A stretch of DNA of 13,850 nucleotides from contig RXOD01005484.1 of NCBI GenBank assembly GCA_005223375.1, forward strand, positions 1 through 13,850, written 5' to 3'. Both the position numbers and the translations under genes were made by a program. The stretch comes from Amoebophrya sp. AT5.2. Its lineage: Eukaryota > Sar > Dinophyceae > Syndiniales > Amoebophryaceae. This document shows positions 6,644 through 13,850 of this stretch, piece by piece (the first letter of the stretch is position 1; each line of letters begins with the position of its first letter). The notes below the pieces were generated by a model that was not told where the DNA came from, did no database searches, and saw only the letters and a list, made by a program, of their open reading frames with translations.

Positions 6644-7081
6644 CTACTGAAAGAAACGAGAGTGGCACGAAGATCGATATAACAACGCACTTATACCGAT
6701 TTCGCTGGATTCGACGGTTACTTGTCCGTCGAAAGCCAAGGCACCGAGGCAATCACCATCACGGACGAAAAATCGATTTAGCGATCGAAATCTCTCTGGT
6801 CCCTCGTATTCGACGCGATGGCGAAAATCCCTGTTGATGTGCGGAGACGACCACGAGGACACTCTCCTGGAGCGTGCTGGGTTCGGCTTGCTTCCGCGGC
6901 TTGCCGTATTTTCTATTCCAACCTTTGGAAATTTCCCAAAAGAGAGCAGCTCGCGCTTGACCCTGCTGAGAAACATTTCATTTGTTATAATAGCTGGATA
7001 AGGCCAATGCCATCGCCAAGAATTATTTTTAGTTTTAGAACTGGCTCTGGCTGCTGCTGTAGTTAGCACGCGGATATTCAT
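6644..7081 (-). CDS. Unrecognised 145-residue basic protein
   Basis: The ATG at 7081 is preceded by an excellent pyrimidine tract and AG at 7094-7095, leaving a 12-nt leader, which supports a real transcript start at this frame. The product is rich in Arg, Ser and Phe. It starts MNIRVLTTAAARASSK, which could be a basic targeting peptide. The C-terminal half (EGPERFRSLNRFFVRDGDC...) has no family I can name with confidence. The frame stops with CAG-TAG right at another strong acceptor (TTTCTTTCAG, AG at 6647-6648). A 50-bp intron 6696-6647 (donor GTATAAG) is therefore possible. It would replace the last 11 or so residues with a new tail ending at 6600. Codon choice is less GC-rich than in the coiled-coil genes. 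Confidence 0.45.
   Translation of the reverse strand: MNIRVLTTAAARASSKTKNNSWRWHWPYPAIITNEMFLSRVKRELLSFGKFPKVGIENTASRGSKPNPARSRRVSSWSSPHINRDFRHRVEYEGPERFRSLNRFFVRDGDCLGALAFDGQVTVESSEIGISALLYRSSCHSRFFQ
6647..6665 (-). promoter_or_regulatory. Strong splice acceptor (cis or trans)
   Basis: On the minus strand this reads CCACTCTCGTTTCTTTCAG, a textbook pyrimidine tract and AG. It could be the 3' end of a short intron in the 7081-6644 gene. It could equally be the trans-splice acceptor for the next gene, whose ATG lies 192 nt on. Confidence 0.5.
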
Positions 7082-7093
7082 TGTTGTCTCTCT

Positions 7094-7115
7094 CTGTCGA
7101 CAAGAAGAAACGTGT
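7094..7115 (-). promoter_or_regulatory. Probable trans-splice acceptor before the 7081 gene
   Basis: The minus strand reads ACACGTTTCTTCTTGTCGACAG and the AG lies 12 nt before the ATG. No start-proximal cis donor is evident. In an organism with spliced-leader trans-splicing this would be the leader addition site. Confidence 0.4.
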
Positions 7116-7375
7116 TGACAGGTGGATTGAGAGTGTGCTGCATGTGCATTCTTTATGTGAGAGGAGCTCCTGTAGTTGGATGTTCAAAATCAAAGGCACA
7201 AGCGATGCCTCCTTCCGCCACCTCTTTCATGACGGACAGGAAGGCTGCTCGTGTAAGTATTTTGCCCCTTGTTCATTTTCCTATCCGGCGGCGACCCGAG
7301 CTGCTTGTCGTGTGAAACGAGGAAAGAGCTCGATCGTTGTTGAGGGTACATTTTCATACACATTTTTTCGGCCCT

Positions 7376-7390
7376 GTAGCTGCTCGCTAC
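7376..7390 (-). repeat. Short stem-loop after the 711-residue gene
   Basis: GTAGC and GCTAC are 5-bp inverted arms with a 5-nt loop, about 7 nt after the TGA at 7397-7399. The arms are short enough to arise by chance. Confidence 0.3.
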
Positions 7391-7396
7391 TTTTCT

Positions 7397-9680
7397 TCAT
7401 GCTACTTCCATTGACATTGTAGCAGGAGGTCCTTTCAGGTTCATTTTCTCTTCTACTCGGGCTTGATGGCTCGGCGCACCGCCCGCTCCATTGCCGAGCC
7501 CAGTACTACCAGCGTCCACATCGACCCCGATCTTCTGCACCCCTTCGTTGAAGGGCGCACATAGGTCAGCCAAGTCTTTTTTTCGCACGCCGTACTTGCG
7601 GCAGGTCTTCAGGAGGAGCCCGCGCAGATGCTCGTTGTTCCGGTTTAGTTTCGCTAGCTCGACGGCGTGCGACTGCATCAGACGGCCCTGCGTACGCTGC
7701 AACACCTCGTATCGACGGCGCAGATCCTCTATCCTCGCCACCCCCGGCTCTTTTTCCACCTCACCAGAAGCGACCTCAGCCACGGCTCGTAGTTCCTTGA
7801 GCAGCAGATCGTCGTCCGGCCCTGCGAGAAGTGACCGCTTGAGCGAGGCCATACCCATTTCGCCGAGTAAATCGGCAAACTGCGTGCTGGTGCAAGCAAC
7901 GCTGCGACAAGGAGCTCCAGCAGGAACGGAATTTTTATTTGTATGCGCGGATGAAAGTAGATGAACTCCTGTTGTTGGTCGCGGCAGCTGGACATGCGGT
8001 AAAATCAGGCTCGTCGGCTGGCCACCGATTTTGGTGGGAATGTTGGGAGGTGGAGCTGCTGAGGCCGACTCGGAAGTGGTCGTGCCTCCAGGAGTCAACA
8101 TCTCAGACGTTGCACTTGAAGAGGAGGACGAAGAAGTATTAGGTGCACCGCTGCCGCCCGCCCCGGCCGCACGAGATTTCCGCAACTCCTGGCGCAATTT
8201 GAGAAGTTGAGCAGCGGTCTCCTGCTGCAGGTCCCGAAGTTCGTCTTCGAGCACGGTCTGATTTTTCAGGCTGTCTTTGATGATCTGATGATACTTGCGC
8301 TCCTGCTTTTGGGCTTTTCTGCGTTCATCATCGAGTTGGGTTTTCACCTCTTGCATTCTCTTTCGCTGCTGCTGCGCGTCGTGGTCACCCTCGTGATCGT
8401 CAGCTTCCTCCACCGGACTCCCCACCCTGCTGCTCTGGGACGAAGAGAATGCTGCCGTGGAAACTTCCGAAGCGCCAGACTGAAATTCTTCCTTTGAAGG
8501 TGCAGGTGGTGATGGCGCGAAGGCAGTGGCAGGTGCGGTGTTGTCGCTGCTCGCCGTTGTACTACCCTTGCAGCTCCTTCTTTTATCCTGATCCTCGTTG
8601 TTCTGATGTGAAGAATCAAGCAGGTCGGTCTGGGTGCCTGATGTGCACGAAGAGAATGTAGCTGAAGCAGTAGGTGTACTACTCGGCGCAAGGCTGATCG
8701 CGACGTGGTGCACCGTGTCAATTTGCATCTTTCGGGAACGCGCAGAAACTTCTGGAGCCATTTTGTTCTCCTTCACTTTCACAATCTCGATCGCAGCGTC
8801 AGCTCCCGGGGCGGCCTCGCAGATGAAGTGCTCGTCGTCCGTTAGGCGTCCAATACCGGAAGAAATGGACGAGCCTCGGCCGCTCGAGCTGGAGCGGCTG
8901 CGGCGATGCTTCGATCGCGACCGCCCCCGGCTCGCGCTCGACGACGAGGTTCGCTTCAGAATGTCAATCCCAGGAAGATCCTTTCCGTTTCCGGAGTCGC
9001 CTGCTTCTTTTATGCCAAGAACTTCTACAGCATCATCTGCTCCATCCCCATGTTCGTGCTGGTCGTGGCCCAGTCGCCGAAGCTTTTCCCGCAGATTCTC
9101 CTCGGTTTCCAAACGGAGCTGGAGCTCCTTATGGAGCTGCAAATTCTTGTTCTCAACCTCGGAAATCTGGTTGGAAATTTGCTCGATCTCCTCCTCGGTT
9201 TCGGTCAGCAACTTGCTCGTCTCCTCGGAGTTACGGAGCGAAGCCTCCAGCTCTGGTGGGTGGTGTTGGTTGTTTCACTTCCTGCTCCTCAGGTGGGACG
9301 AACCCAGAATTAACATCCATGTCGATCACTGTTTAAAAAAACAGTAAAAACAAAAGTTTATCGAATCACAAGAAACCGCGATGAAACAGGAATAGCCGAC
9401 CTTCTACGCGCTTTTTGAGCGTCTCCGCCGTTCGTTCTGCGGCCTTGGTGGAGCTTACCGAGCCAGTTTTGGCGTTTGCCGCGTTGCTTGTCCCCTCGGG
9501 AAAGTCGTCCTGCTCCCCACCGGCAAGGGCCAGCAGCCGCTCATTCTCGGCGAGAAGCTCCTCTTTTCGCGCACTTGTTTCGGCTAGCTTTTCCTGTAGC
9601 TGCAGCATCTCCTCCTTCAAATTCTCCACGCTTATGTCGTCCTCGTCGCTGTCGTCTGTCAAATTGGTGATGGCAGTCAT
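7397..9680 (-). CDS. Large coiled-coil protein, 711 residues
   Basis: Exon 1 is 9680-9401 and exon 2 is 9252-7397, with a 148-bp intron (donor GAAG|GTCGGC, acceptor CCACCAG|AGCTGG). The phase-1 join restores a Glu codon and keeps the heptads running (TLKKRVE-ELEASL). An acidic N-terminus (DDSDEDD, 9-15) leads into a first coil (about 18-55). A second coil spans about 80-155. An Arg/Ser-rich, RS-like stretch lies at about 197-225, followed by low-complexity Ser/Thr/Pro linkers. SGTQTD (about 298-303) matches the TQT core of dynein light chain LC8 ligands. A third coil is at about 385-455 and a fourth basic coil at about 598-647, with KTCRKYGVRKKDLADL close by. I know no named family for this layout. 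Multiple coils and a TQT motif suggest a cytoskeletal, basal-body or scaffold role, which is inference. The gene starts 131 nt after the stop of another coiled-coil gene. Confidence 0.75.
9253..9400 (-). other. Intron in the 711-residue coiled-coil gene
   Basis: A 148-bp GT-AG intron, chosen because it joins two coiled-coil frames in register. Its acceptor (CACCCACCAG) has a poor pyrimidine tract. A far stronger acceptor, TGTTTTTTTAAACAG (AG at 9329-9330), lies inside the intron. Using it would add about 32 codons and then stop at TAA 9231-9233. Confidence 0.6.
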
Positions 9681-9722
9681 CGGAGCAAGTGCAACTCAAT
9701 AAAGGTTAAGGCTAAGTAGCCT

Positions 9723-9749
9723 CTGCCGCAGAAGGAAAAGGAAAACAAG
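9723..9749 (-). promoter_or_regulatory. Probable trans-splice acceptor before the 711-residue gene
   Basis: A long pyrimidine tract on the minus strand (TTTTCCTTTTCCTTCTGCGG) ends in CAG, with the AG at 9723-9724, 42 nt before the ATG at 9680. No frame from the preceding gene passes through it into the ATG frame, so a leader acceptor is the simplest reading. Confidence 0.45.
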
Positions 9750-9810
9750 TAAGTCTACTTATTGGACTGATCGTATTCATCGAGACGCGACAAAAAGAGC
9801 TGCGGTATGA

Positions 9811-10483
9811 TCATGCATCAGCGTCATATGTACAGGTTTCCCCCATCATTTTCCGGATGGTAACTTTCTGTCGCTGCAGCGTGGCCTTGAGCTTAACGTT
9901 TTCTTCCACCACCTTCTGGGCTCGCTCTTCCATGGGCTCGAGCTGAGTTGAGATTTTCATTTTGTCGATGGATGATTGAAGATACCAACAATAGAGGAGA
10001 CATCGGAGGGGGACGAGGTGGACGTCGCTACAGTACTCCAGCGCAAGTTCACATTCAACATCTTACCTCTTTTATTCGTTTTCGCAGCGTGAGTGCTTCG
10101 TCGTCCAGCGTCTGGATGAGGTGGCTTGCCGAAGCCAGCTCCACCTGGTGTATGTCGCACTCCGTCCGCAAAACGACATTTTCTTCCTCGAGCGCACGCA
10201 GTATTTCTTCCGGCGCACCCGGGGAGCCGCGCATGACCGTCCCGCGAGGACTAGCGGCCGGTGGTCCCGGAAACGCCGCCGCTGGCTCCTGCATTGACAG
10301 TGTGCTGCTCGTCGGAACGGCGGGACGAACGGGGCTAGAGCTCGAGCGCGAGGACGAGCTACTGCCTGATGACGGTGTCGCGGTGACCGCTCCGCCGGCT
10401 TTGGTAGACACCGATGTGGAAGTAGTAGATGCTACAGCTGAGGCGCCTACCACGCCCTCCGCTGCGGTGTCTTGCGATGCCAT
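9811..10483 (-). CDS. Coiled-coil protein, 182 residues
   Basis: Exon 1 is 10483-10067 (139 codons) and exon 2 is 9942-9811 (43 codons plus TGA). The intron (10066-9943, 124 bp) starts GTAAGATG and ends CAACTCAG, phase 0. Residues 1-90 are low-complexity Ala/Ser/Thr/Pro with a Ser run (SSGSSSSSRSSSS, about 38-50) and are probably disordered. Residues about 92-175 form a continuous coiled coil across the splice junction (EEILRALEEENVVLRTE ... LTLRKRIKE-LEPMEERAQ). The coil ends in a short Cys/Tyr/Asp tail. ATG 10483 is used because the frame upstream has only non-ATG starts. A candidate acceptor AG lies at 10542-10543, 58 nt upstream. No named family is recognised. It is immediately upstream of the larger coiled-coil gene on the same strand, so the two may be partners, or less likely parts of one gene. 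Confidence 0.68.
9943..10066 (-). other. Intron in the 182-residue coiled-coil gene
   Basis: A consensus donor AAAGAG|GTAAGA and a plausible acceptor CTCAACTCAG|CTCGAG. Removal keeps the coiled-coil heptads running in phase 0, whereas the unspliced frame stops after three codons. Confidence 0.75.
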
Positions 10484-12128
10484 CGGCGACGGATTTCCTG
10501 CTACCGGTGTACGTTGAGGAAGGTCGCGGCCGTAGTGTTTCCTGAGCAAGCTGCAGATCTGGGGGCTTCCTCATTGTCCTCACCTGCTCTGGATCCAATG
10601 TCAAGGCCGGCCGGGTCGTTGAGGCGATCGCACAACGCCGTTACGAGCATGGGCGAACTCGAGCAGAGTAAGCTCTCAGCAGATCATCCTGGTGAAAGAG
10701 CTGCCGCGGCTCCCACCACTGTCTGCTTCCGTATTGGTATTCATCGAATTCATCGATATCTTCATGTAGAAGATGTATCGCGTCGATCGAGTTTGGTCTT
10801 GGTTGTCACATATGACTACAGCAGTAGTACGATTTTCAACCGCCGGAATGTTATCAAAAGTTAAAGTTGCAGTTGGTGCACTTCCTAGTACTACAGCTAC
10901 CCTACGGAGCAGCTGCAGCAGTTCCGATTTTCATTTTTGATACAACGTGGCAAAATGAAGAGCGAGAAATCATTTCAATCAATCAATCAATGCGACAACA
11001 CTAAAGAAAGCTGGAGCTGGACTGGTGGTCAGCTAAAGCAAGCAAGCTCCTTCACGAAAATGAAAAATCCAAATTGCACCGGAGCCGCACGAGTCTGAGT
11101 GTGTGGGCATGGGCTTCGCACATTATATAGTCGACTTGTGCGTCTGCGTGTGCTCTTCATTGCAGATCTGTCACGATGAATACGGATCGATCTTGCAGAC
11201 CGTACCGTAACGTTGAACTACGCAGCAGTATCACATACAGCCTCCCTGTCACTTCTACACGCGAAATTGATCCAATTGCAGTCTTTGCGCGGCACGCAAA
11301 CTTGCAAGAACCGCTTGATGGGTCGGCGCAGCACCCTCGGCAGTTGTACAATAACTAAGTAAAGAACAAGAATGGAAACACCCCTGTATGCTCGTGTTGA
11401 GAAGCCAGTTTCAAGGAATGATTGCACGCCAGCCTAACGGCGGAGTGTCTGTCGAGTTTCTTCTTTTCATTCAAGTTCAAAGAAACAGCGCTGACGCGGC
11501 TAAACTCAAAATTTGTAATTATCCACAAACGCACTTTGCTGTTGCGTGTTTCGTTTCAGTCGGGAAGTTCCTTTCTTGATACGATATGTACAGCTACAGA
11601 GCCTCGACATTAATTAGAGAAATCCCATAAGTTATCATCGGTGCATTTACAACTACTTGGTTTCCGGTTCATTGCCTGTTGTTACTGCAGGAGCTGCAAT
11701 GTCGTCTCAGTTACGACCAGACAGTGTAGAAACAGTTTTCTCCTTTGGACTCAATTCGGTCCTGGCCTGCCCGTTGCCTTCGTAGGTGAAGAAAGTGGCT
11801 TCATCACTAATTGTAAATTTTCAAATTGAAATTCTAAACGAGGACACATCGTACTGGTAAATAATTCTTGAAGGTGTGGTGCGGAAGTACTTCAACATCG
11901 AGCCGCGCTCTCTAGGTCTGATGATTTCTCTCTGATTCGATTGAAAATATTTGTTCGTCGATAATTGCTACTTACACATACCACGCAGTCGCAGCGCTCA
12001 CGTGATAACATACTTAACAGGTGTAGCTAGCCGAATATGGAACAGTAAATGAATCTGTAGCAGCTAATGTAAATTAAAATTTGTACTTACTTTCTTATAA
12101 TTACTGCTCTTAGTTTCTCGGGCTAATT
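10484..12128. other. Long intergenic region (about 1.65 kb)
   Basis: Apart from the short 5' leader of the 182-residue gene (to about 10541) I see no gene. Short frames on both strands lack protein-like composition and splice support. The DNA becomes AT-richer towards 11800-12120. Small features are a tandem ATTCATCGA pair (10739-10756) and an AATC tetranucleotide run (10976-10991). No tRNA, rRNA or snRNA gene could be recognised by eye. As the largest gene-free stretch in the array it is a candidate for regulatory DNA or transcription start. Confidence 0.5.
10976..10991. repeat. AATC tetranucleotide microsatellite
   Basis: About four tandem units of AATC, with no associated gene. Confidence 0.6.
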
Positions 12129-12141
12129 ATGGGATACCCAT
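12129..12141 (-). repeat. Short stem-loop after the PAN-like gene
   Basis: ATGGG and CCCAT are inverted 5-bp arms around a 3-nt loop, 18 nt beyond the stop at 12159. Small enough to be chance, but it fits the placement of other post-stop inverted repeats in this window. Confidence 0.3.
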
Positions 12142-12158
12142 TGCCTTCCAGTGTCTTT

Positions 12159-12656
12159 TCAAGGCGCAGCACCCACGCTCGTTGGCGGCGGCTTTTCGCA
12201 CCAGTTCATGCAGCCCTCGCTGATGATTGGCGTTGCCGCCGTCCCGCACATGGTCATGCCTTGCCCGAAGCTGAATGTCGAAGGAGCTGCTTGTTCTGAC
12301 GTTTCGGTTTCTTGGCTCTCTCCACCACCCGGACCACTTGGACTCGGACTCGCCGCAATCACGTGTCGGCAGAGTCGGCCGTTGTAGTTAAAACCCTGGC
12401 ACATCGGGTTCGCAGCGCAGTCGTAGGAGCACTCCTGCCACAATCCCAAGCAGGTGTGCTGCGAGCAGAAATAGGCGGTTTGGAAGAAGTCAACCACGCA
12501 ATCGAGCACGTGTTGCTTCGCGTAGACCGTGAGAGAATTGTAGGTCGGGGTCAAGCAGGTCTTGGGCCGCCAATCCACACCCACGTCAGAGAGAAACGTC
12601 GTGTAGGACGGGGGACTGTGTGGAGTGCGATTTGGATTTTTTGGAATTGGATTCAT
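12159..12656 (-). CDS. Cysteine-rich protein with PAN/apple-like core
   Basis: A 165-codon frame from ATG 12656 to TGA 12159, with 11 cysteines. C76-x3-C80-x5-C86-QGFNYNG-x2-C96 has the spacing and aromatic core (CxGFxYN) of PAN/apple modules. In other proteins these bind carbohydrate or protein ligands outside the cell, including in alveolate surface and micronemal proteins. Earlier cysteines (34, 53, 64, 69) may complete the domain. Residues 103-127 are a Ser/Pro/Gly/Glu linker, and a second small Cys group lies at 137, 149 and 153. No signal peptide is visible, which is odd for a disulfide-rich protein. The true N-terminus may lie on an upstream exon, or the domain call may be wrong. Residues 1-24 overlap another open frame that could extend the previous gene by splicing. 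A pyrimidine-rich acceptor (AG at 12722-12723) lies 65 nt upstream. Confidence 0.6.
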   Translation of the reverse strand: MNPIPKNPNRTPHSPPSYTTFLSDVGVDWRPKTCLTPTYNSLTVYAKQHVLDCVVDFFQTAYFCSQHTCLGLWQECSYDCAANPMCQGFNYNGRLCRHVIAASPSPSGPGGGESQETETSEQAAPSTFSFGQGMTMCGTAATPIISEGCMNWCEKPPPTSVGAAP

Positions 12657-12721
12657 CGGATCTAGTTTCCATTTTTTCTATTTCTTCATCTTTATCTCCT
12701 GGGCAGCGTCTCCGACTCCGT

Positions 12722-12740
12722 CTGCGTCAAAGGACGAAAG
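12722..12740 (-). promoter_or_regulatory. Splice acceptor before the PAN-like gene
   Basis: The minus strand reads CTTTCGTCCTTTGACGCAG. It could be the trans-splice acceptor for the PAN-like gene. Alternatively it could be the end of a 64-bp intron (12785-12722) extending the upstream gene. Confidence 0.4.
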
Positions 12741-12741
12741 C

Positions 12742-12755
12742 AGTTAACCTTAACT
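12742..12755 (-). repeat. Short inverted repeat after the right-edge gene
   Basis: AGTTAA and TTAACT form 6-bp arms with a 2-nt centre, about 12 nt past the stop codon at 12767. Confidence 0.3.
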
Positions 12756-12766
12756 TAATAAACGAC

Positions 12767-13850
12767 CTAAAGGAAGTGGAAGTACCCAGCAGGGAGAAAG
12801 ACGGTCTGGTTCCATGTCGGCCAGGATTCGTGCACCTTGAGGGAGACGTCCGTCACCTGCGAGATGCCGCCTAGTCCCCGCAAGGAGTCCCAGGCGGCGG
12901 CGATTTCGCCACTCTGCAGCAAATTTTGAATCTCTGGCGGGACCGACTTCACGCGAAACTCAAACAGAATTTCCGCATCCACAGCGTCTTCCTCTGCTTC
13001 ACTTCTCGCTGCTTTTCCTTTTGCTTCCCCCTCCGCTTTCTTGCTTCGTGACGCGTTCTTCTCCTTCTTTGCTTTCTGCTGGAGGAGGGTCGCGGCCAGG
13101 CGCTTGCGCTTGGCTGGGCCCTGTCGCCGCGCGAGGGGGGAGTCGAACACCGAATAGGTAATCGTCGGCGCCTCCGTTTGAAGATGGTAATATTAAAAAA
13201 AAAAATATTGGTTGTGACGAGCGTCGACGTAGTTTAGTTTTCATATCCACCGTCAGAAAAAGGATATGTAAGAAAGTAACCAAGACCATCAACGTGGTGG
13301 TTCTGCCTCTGGGTCTGGATCCACCTACAGAACAGTCTCAGTCGTGGTGTGCTGCAAGTAACGCGGCCTCTCGCGGGGACCTTCCCGATGTCGAAATGGA
13401 AATCGACGTACTGACTATAACATAAAAAAACATTATTTAACGTAAAGAGTAAGTGATACCTGCATCTGCAACAGCGCGACTCCTCCTGGCAGCGCCGCGC
13501 TGTCTGGCGGCAGCGACTCCGGCACGGGCACCGCTGGCTCGATCCGGAACTTCAGGTCGTACAGGGGGGAGTCAAAGAGTTCTTGGAACAATTTCGCCAC
13601 GCCGATTTCCGCCGTGCGGTTTTGCATGAGCGCCGGCAGGTCGACCACCTTGATTTCCATCTTTCCCGCGATCAGGATGTCCGCGCCCTCGTTCTCCAAA
13701 TGGAAGTGCGGGGCAAACGGGTCCTCCGTCTGTCCCAGGGTCTCCGAGCTGATTGCCGGAGGGGTAGGAGTGGCGCTCGCGACCACAGATGAAGATGATC
13801 CTCCGGCTGTCGGAGGCTCTTGTTCCTGCGTATGGTGGGACCAGCTGGTA
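12767..13850 (-). CDS. Charged protein of unknown function, 5' end outside window
   Basis: Two exons are visible: 13850-13460 (open to the right edge, about 130 codons) and 13171-12767 (134 codons plus stop). The intron (13459-13172, 288 bp) has donor ATGCAG|GTATCA and acceptor AAACGGAG|GCGCCG, phase 0. The first exon starts in a Ser/Thr/Pro-rich stretch and continues with a folded-looking segment (KMEIKVVDLPALMQ ... LFDSPLYDLKFRIEP). FDSPL recurs at the start of the second exon. There a strongly basic Lys/Ala/Glu stretch (KRKRLAATLLQQKAKKEK...) leads to a likely folded end (ILFEFRVKSVPPEIQNLL ... SWPTWNQTVFLPAG). The WNQTV context recalls the NPxWNE core of C2 domains, but only weakly, and I assign no family. 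It ends at 12767 unless the GT at 12785-12784 is used to splice to 12721. The PAN-like gene follows within 110 nt. Confidence 0.6.
13172..13459 (-). other. Intron in the right-edge gene
   Basis: A 288-bp GT-AG intron, the longest in the window, with a long T run on the minus strand (13195-13206) upstream of the acceptor. The acceptor itself (CTTCAAACGGAG) is only moderate, so the exact 3' border is less certain than the donor. Confidence 0.55.

Larger units (their letters stand above)
7082..7396. other. Intergenic between the 711-residue coiled-coil gene and the 145-residue gene
   Basis: No gene is supported. It contains a short stem-loop right after the upstream stop (7376-7390) and the acceptor tract of the downstream gene (7094-7115). 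Confidence 0.6.

Noticed and set aside
6644..7081. Faint resemblance of FRSLNRFFVR ... FDGQVTVESSEIG to phosphatidylserine decarboxylase
   Set aside because: The LGST processing site and the rest of the catalytic domain are absent from this frame and the next one, and the spacing is wrong.
7491..9347. Long plus-strand open frames opposite the 711-residue gene
   Set aside because: They are antisense shadows with Ser/Arg/Leu-rich low-complexity products. The minus frame shows continuous heptads and a splice junction in register.
9681..9830. A single fused gene joining the 182- and 711-residue coiled-coil proteins
   Set aside because: The only in-frame join needs a weak donor (GTACAT) and an acceptor without a pyrimidine tract. 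The strong acceptor at 9723 does not give the right frame in any phase. Kept as a minor alternative.
11157..11613. Several 60-70 codon frames on both strands of the long intergenic region
   Set aside because: They overlap each other in different frames, with no motif, no splice support and AT-rich random-looking composition.
1..13850. A complete dinoflagellate spliced-leader RNA gene or full leader sequence
   Set aside because: No stretch on either strand matches the whole leader followed by a GT donor. Only the partial resemblance at 2239-2254 was found.

Overview
The window looks like nuclear DNA of a compact-genome alveolate. A dinoflagellate, possibly a syndinian parasite such as Amoebophrya, is the best guess. 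The evidence is indirect. All well-supported genes lie on the minus strand in one unidirectional array. They carry short GT-AG spliceosomal introns of about 120-290 bp. Several have a pyrimidine tract plus AG 12-80 nt before the start codon, as expected if mRNAs are matured by spliced-leader trans-splicing. One gene is a clear mitochondrial-type cytochrome c. No full spliced-leader sequence, rRNA or tRNA was found, so the taxonomic call is an inference.

Layout in transcription order (right to left). A 5'-partial, charged protein gene of two visible exons (13850-12767) is followed 110 nt later by a cysteine-rich protein with a PAN/apple-like core (12656-12159). About 1.7 kb follows without a credible gene. 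Next come two adjacent coiled-coil genes: a 182-residue protein (10483-9811, one intron) and a 711-residue protein (9680-7397, one intron). After these are a short basic protein (7081-6644), a 299-residue protein of unknown function (6454-5555), and a cytochrome c with an unusually long N-terminal extension (4844-3925, one intron). A cysteine-rich membrane or secreted-type protein (2166-1153) and the possible start of another gene at the left edge (80-1) complete the array. The only plus-strand gene candidate is a weak two-exon model at 2883-3199.

The clearest structure not explained by genes is a dispersed repeat of about 465 bp in two direct copies (385-856 and 3204-3664). They differ at about 12 positions over 435 aligned bases but by about 13 small indels, nine of which are multiples of three. 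Each copy lies 260-300 bp downstream of a minus-strand stop codon. Several perfect palindromes and short stem-loops sit in the gene borders, often just after stop codons.

Only cytochrome c has a firmly assigned function (electron carrier between complexes III and IV). The coiled-coil pair may act in the cytoskeleton, and the two cysteine-rich proteins may act at the cell surface or be secreted. The sequence does not show that these genes form a pathway. Exon joins were made by eye from splice consensus and frame, and no transcript evidence is available.
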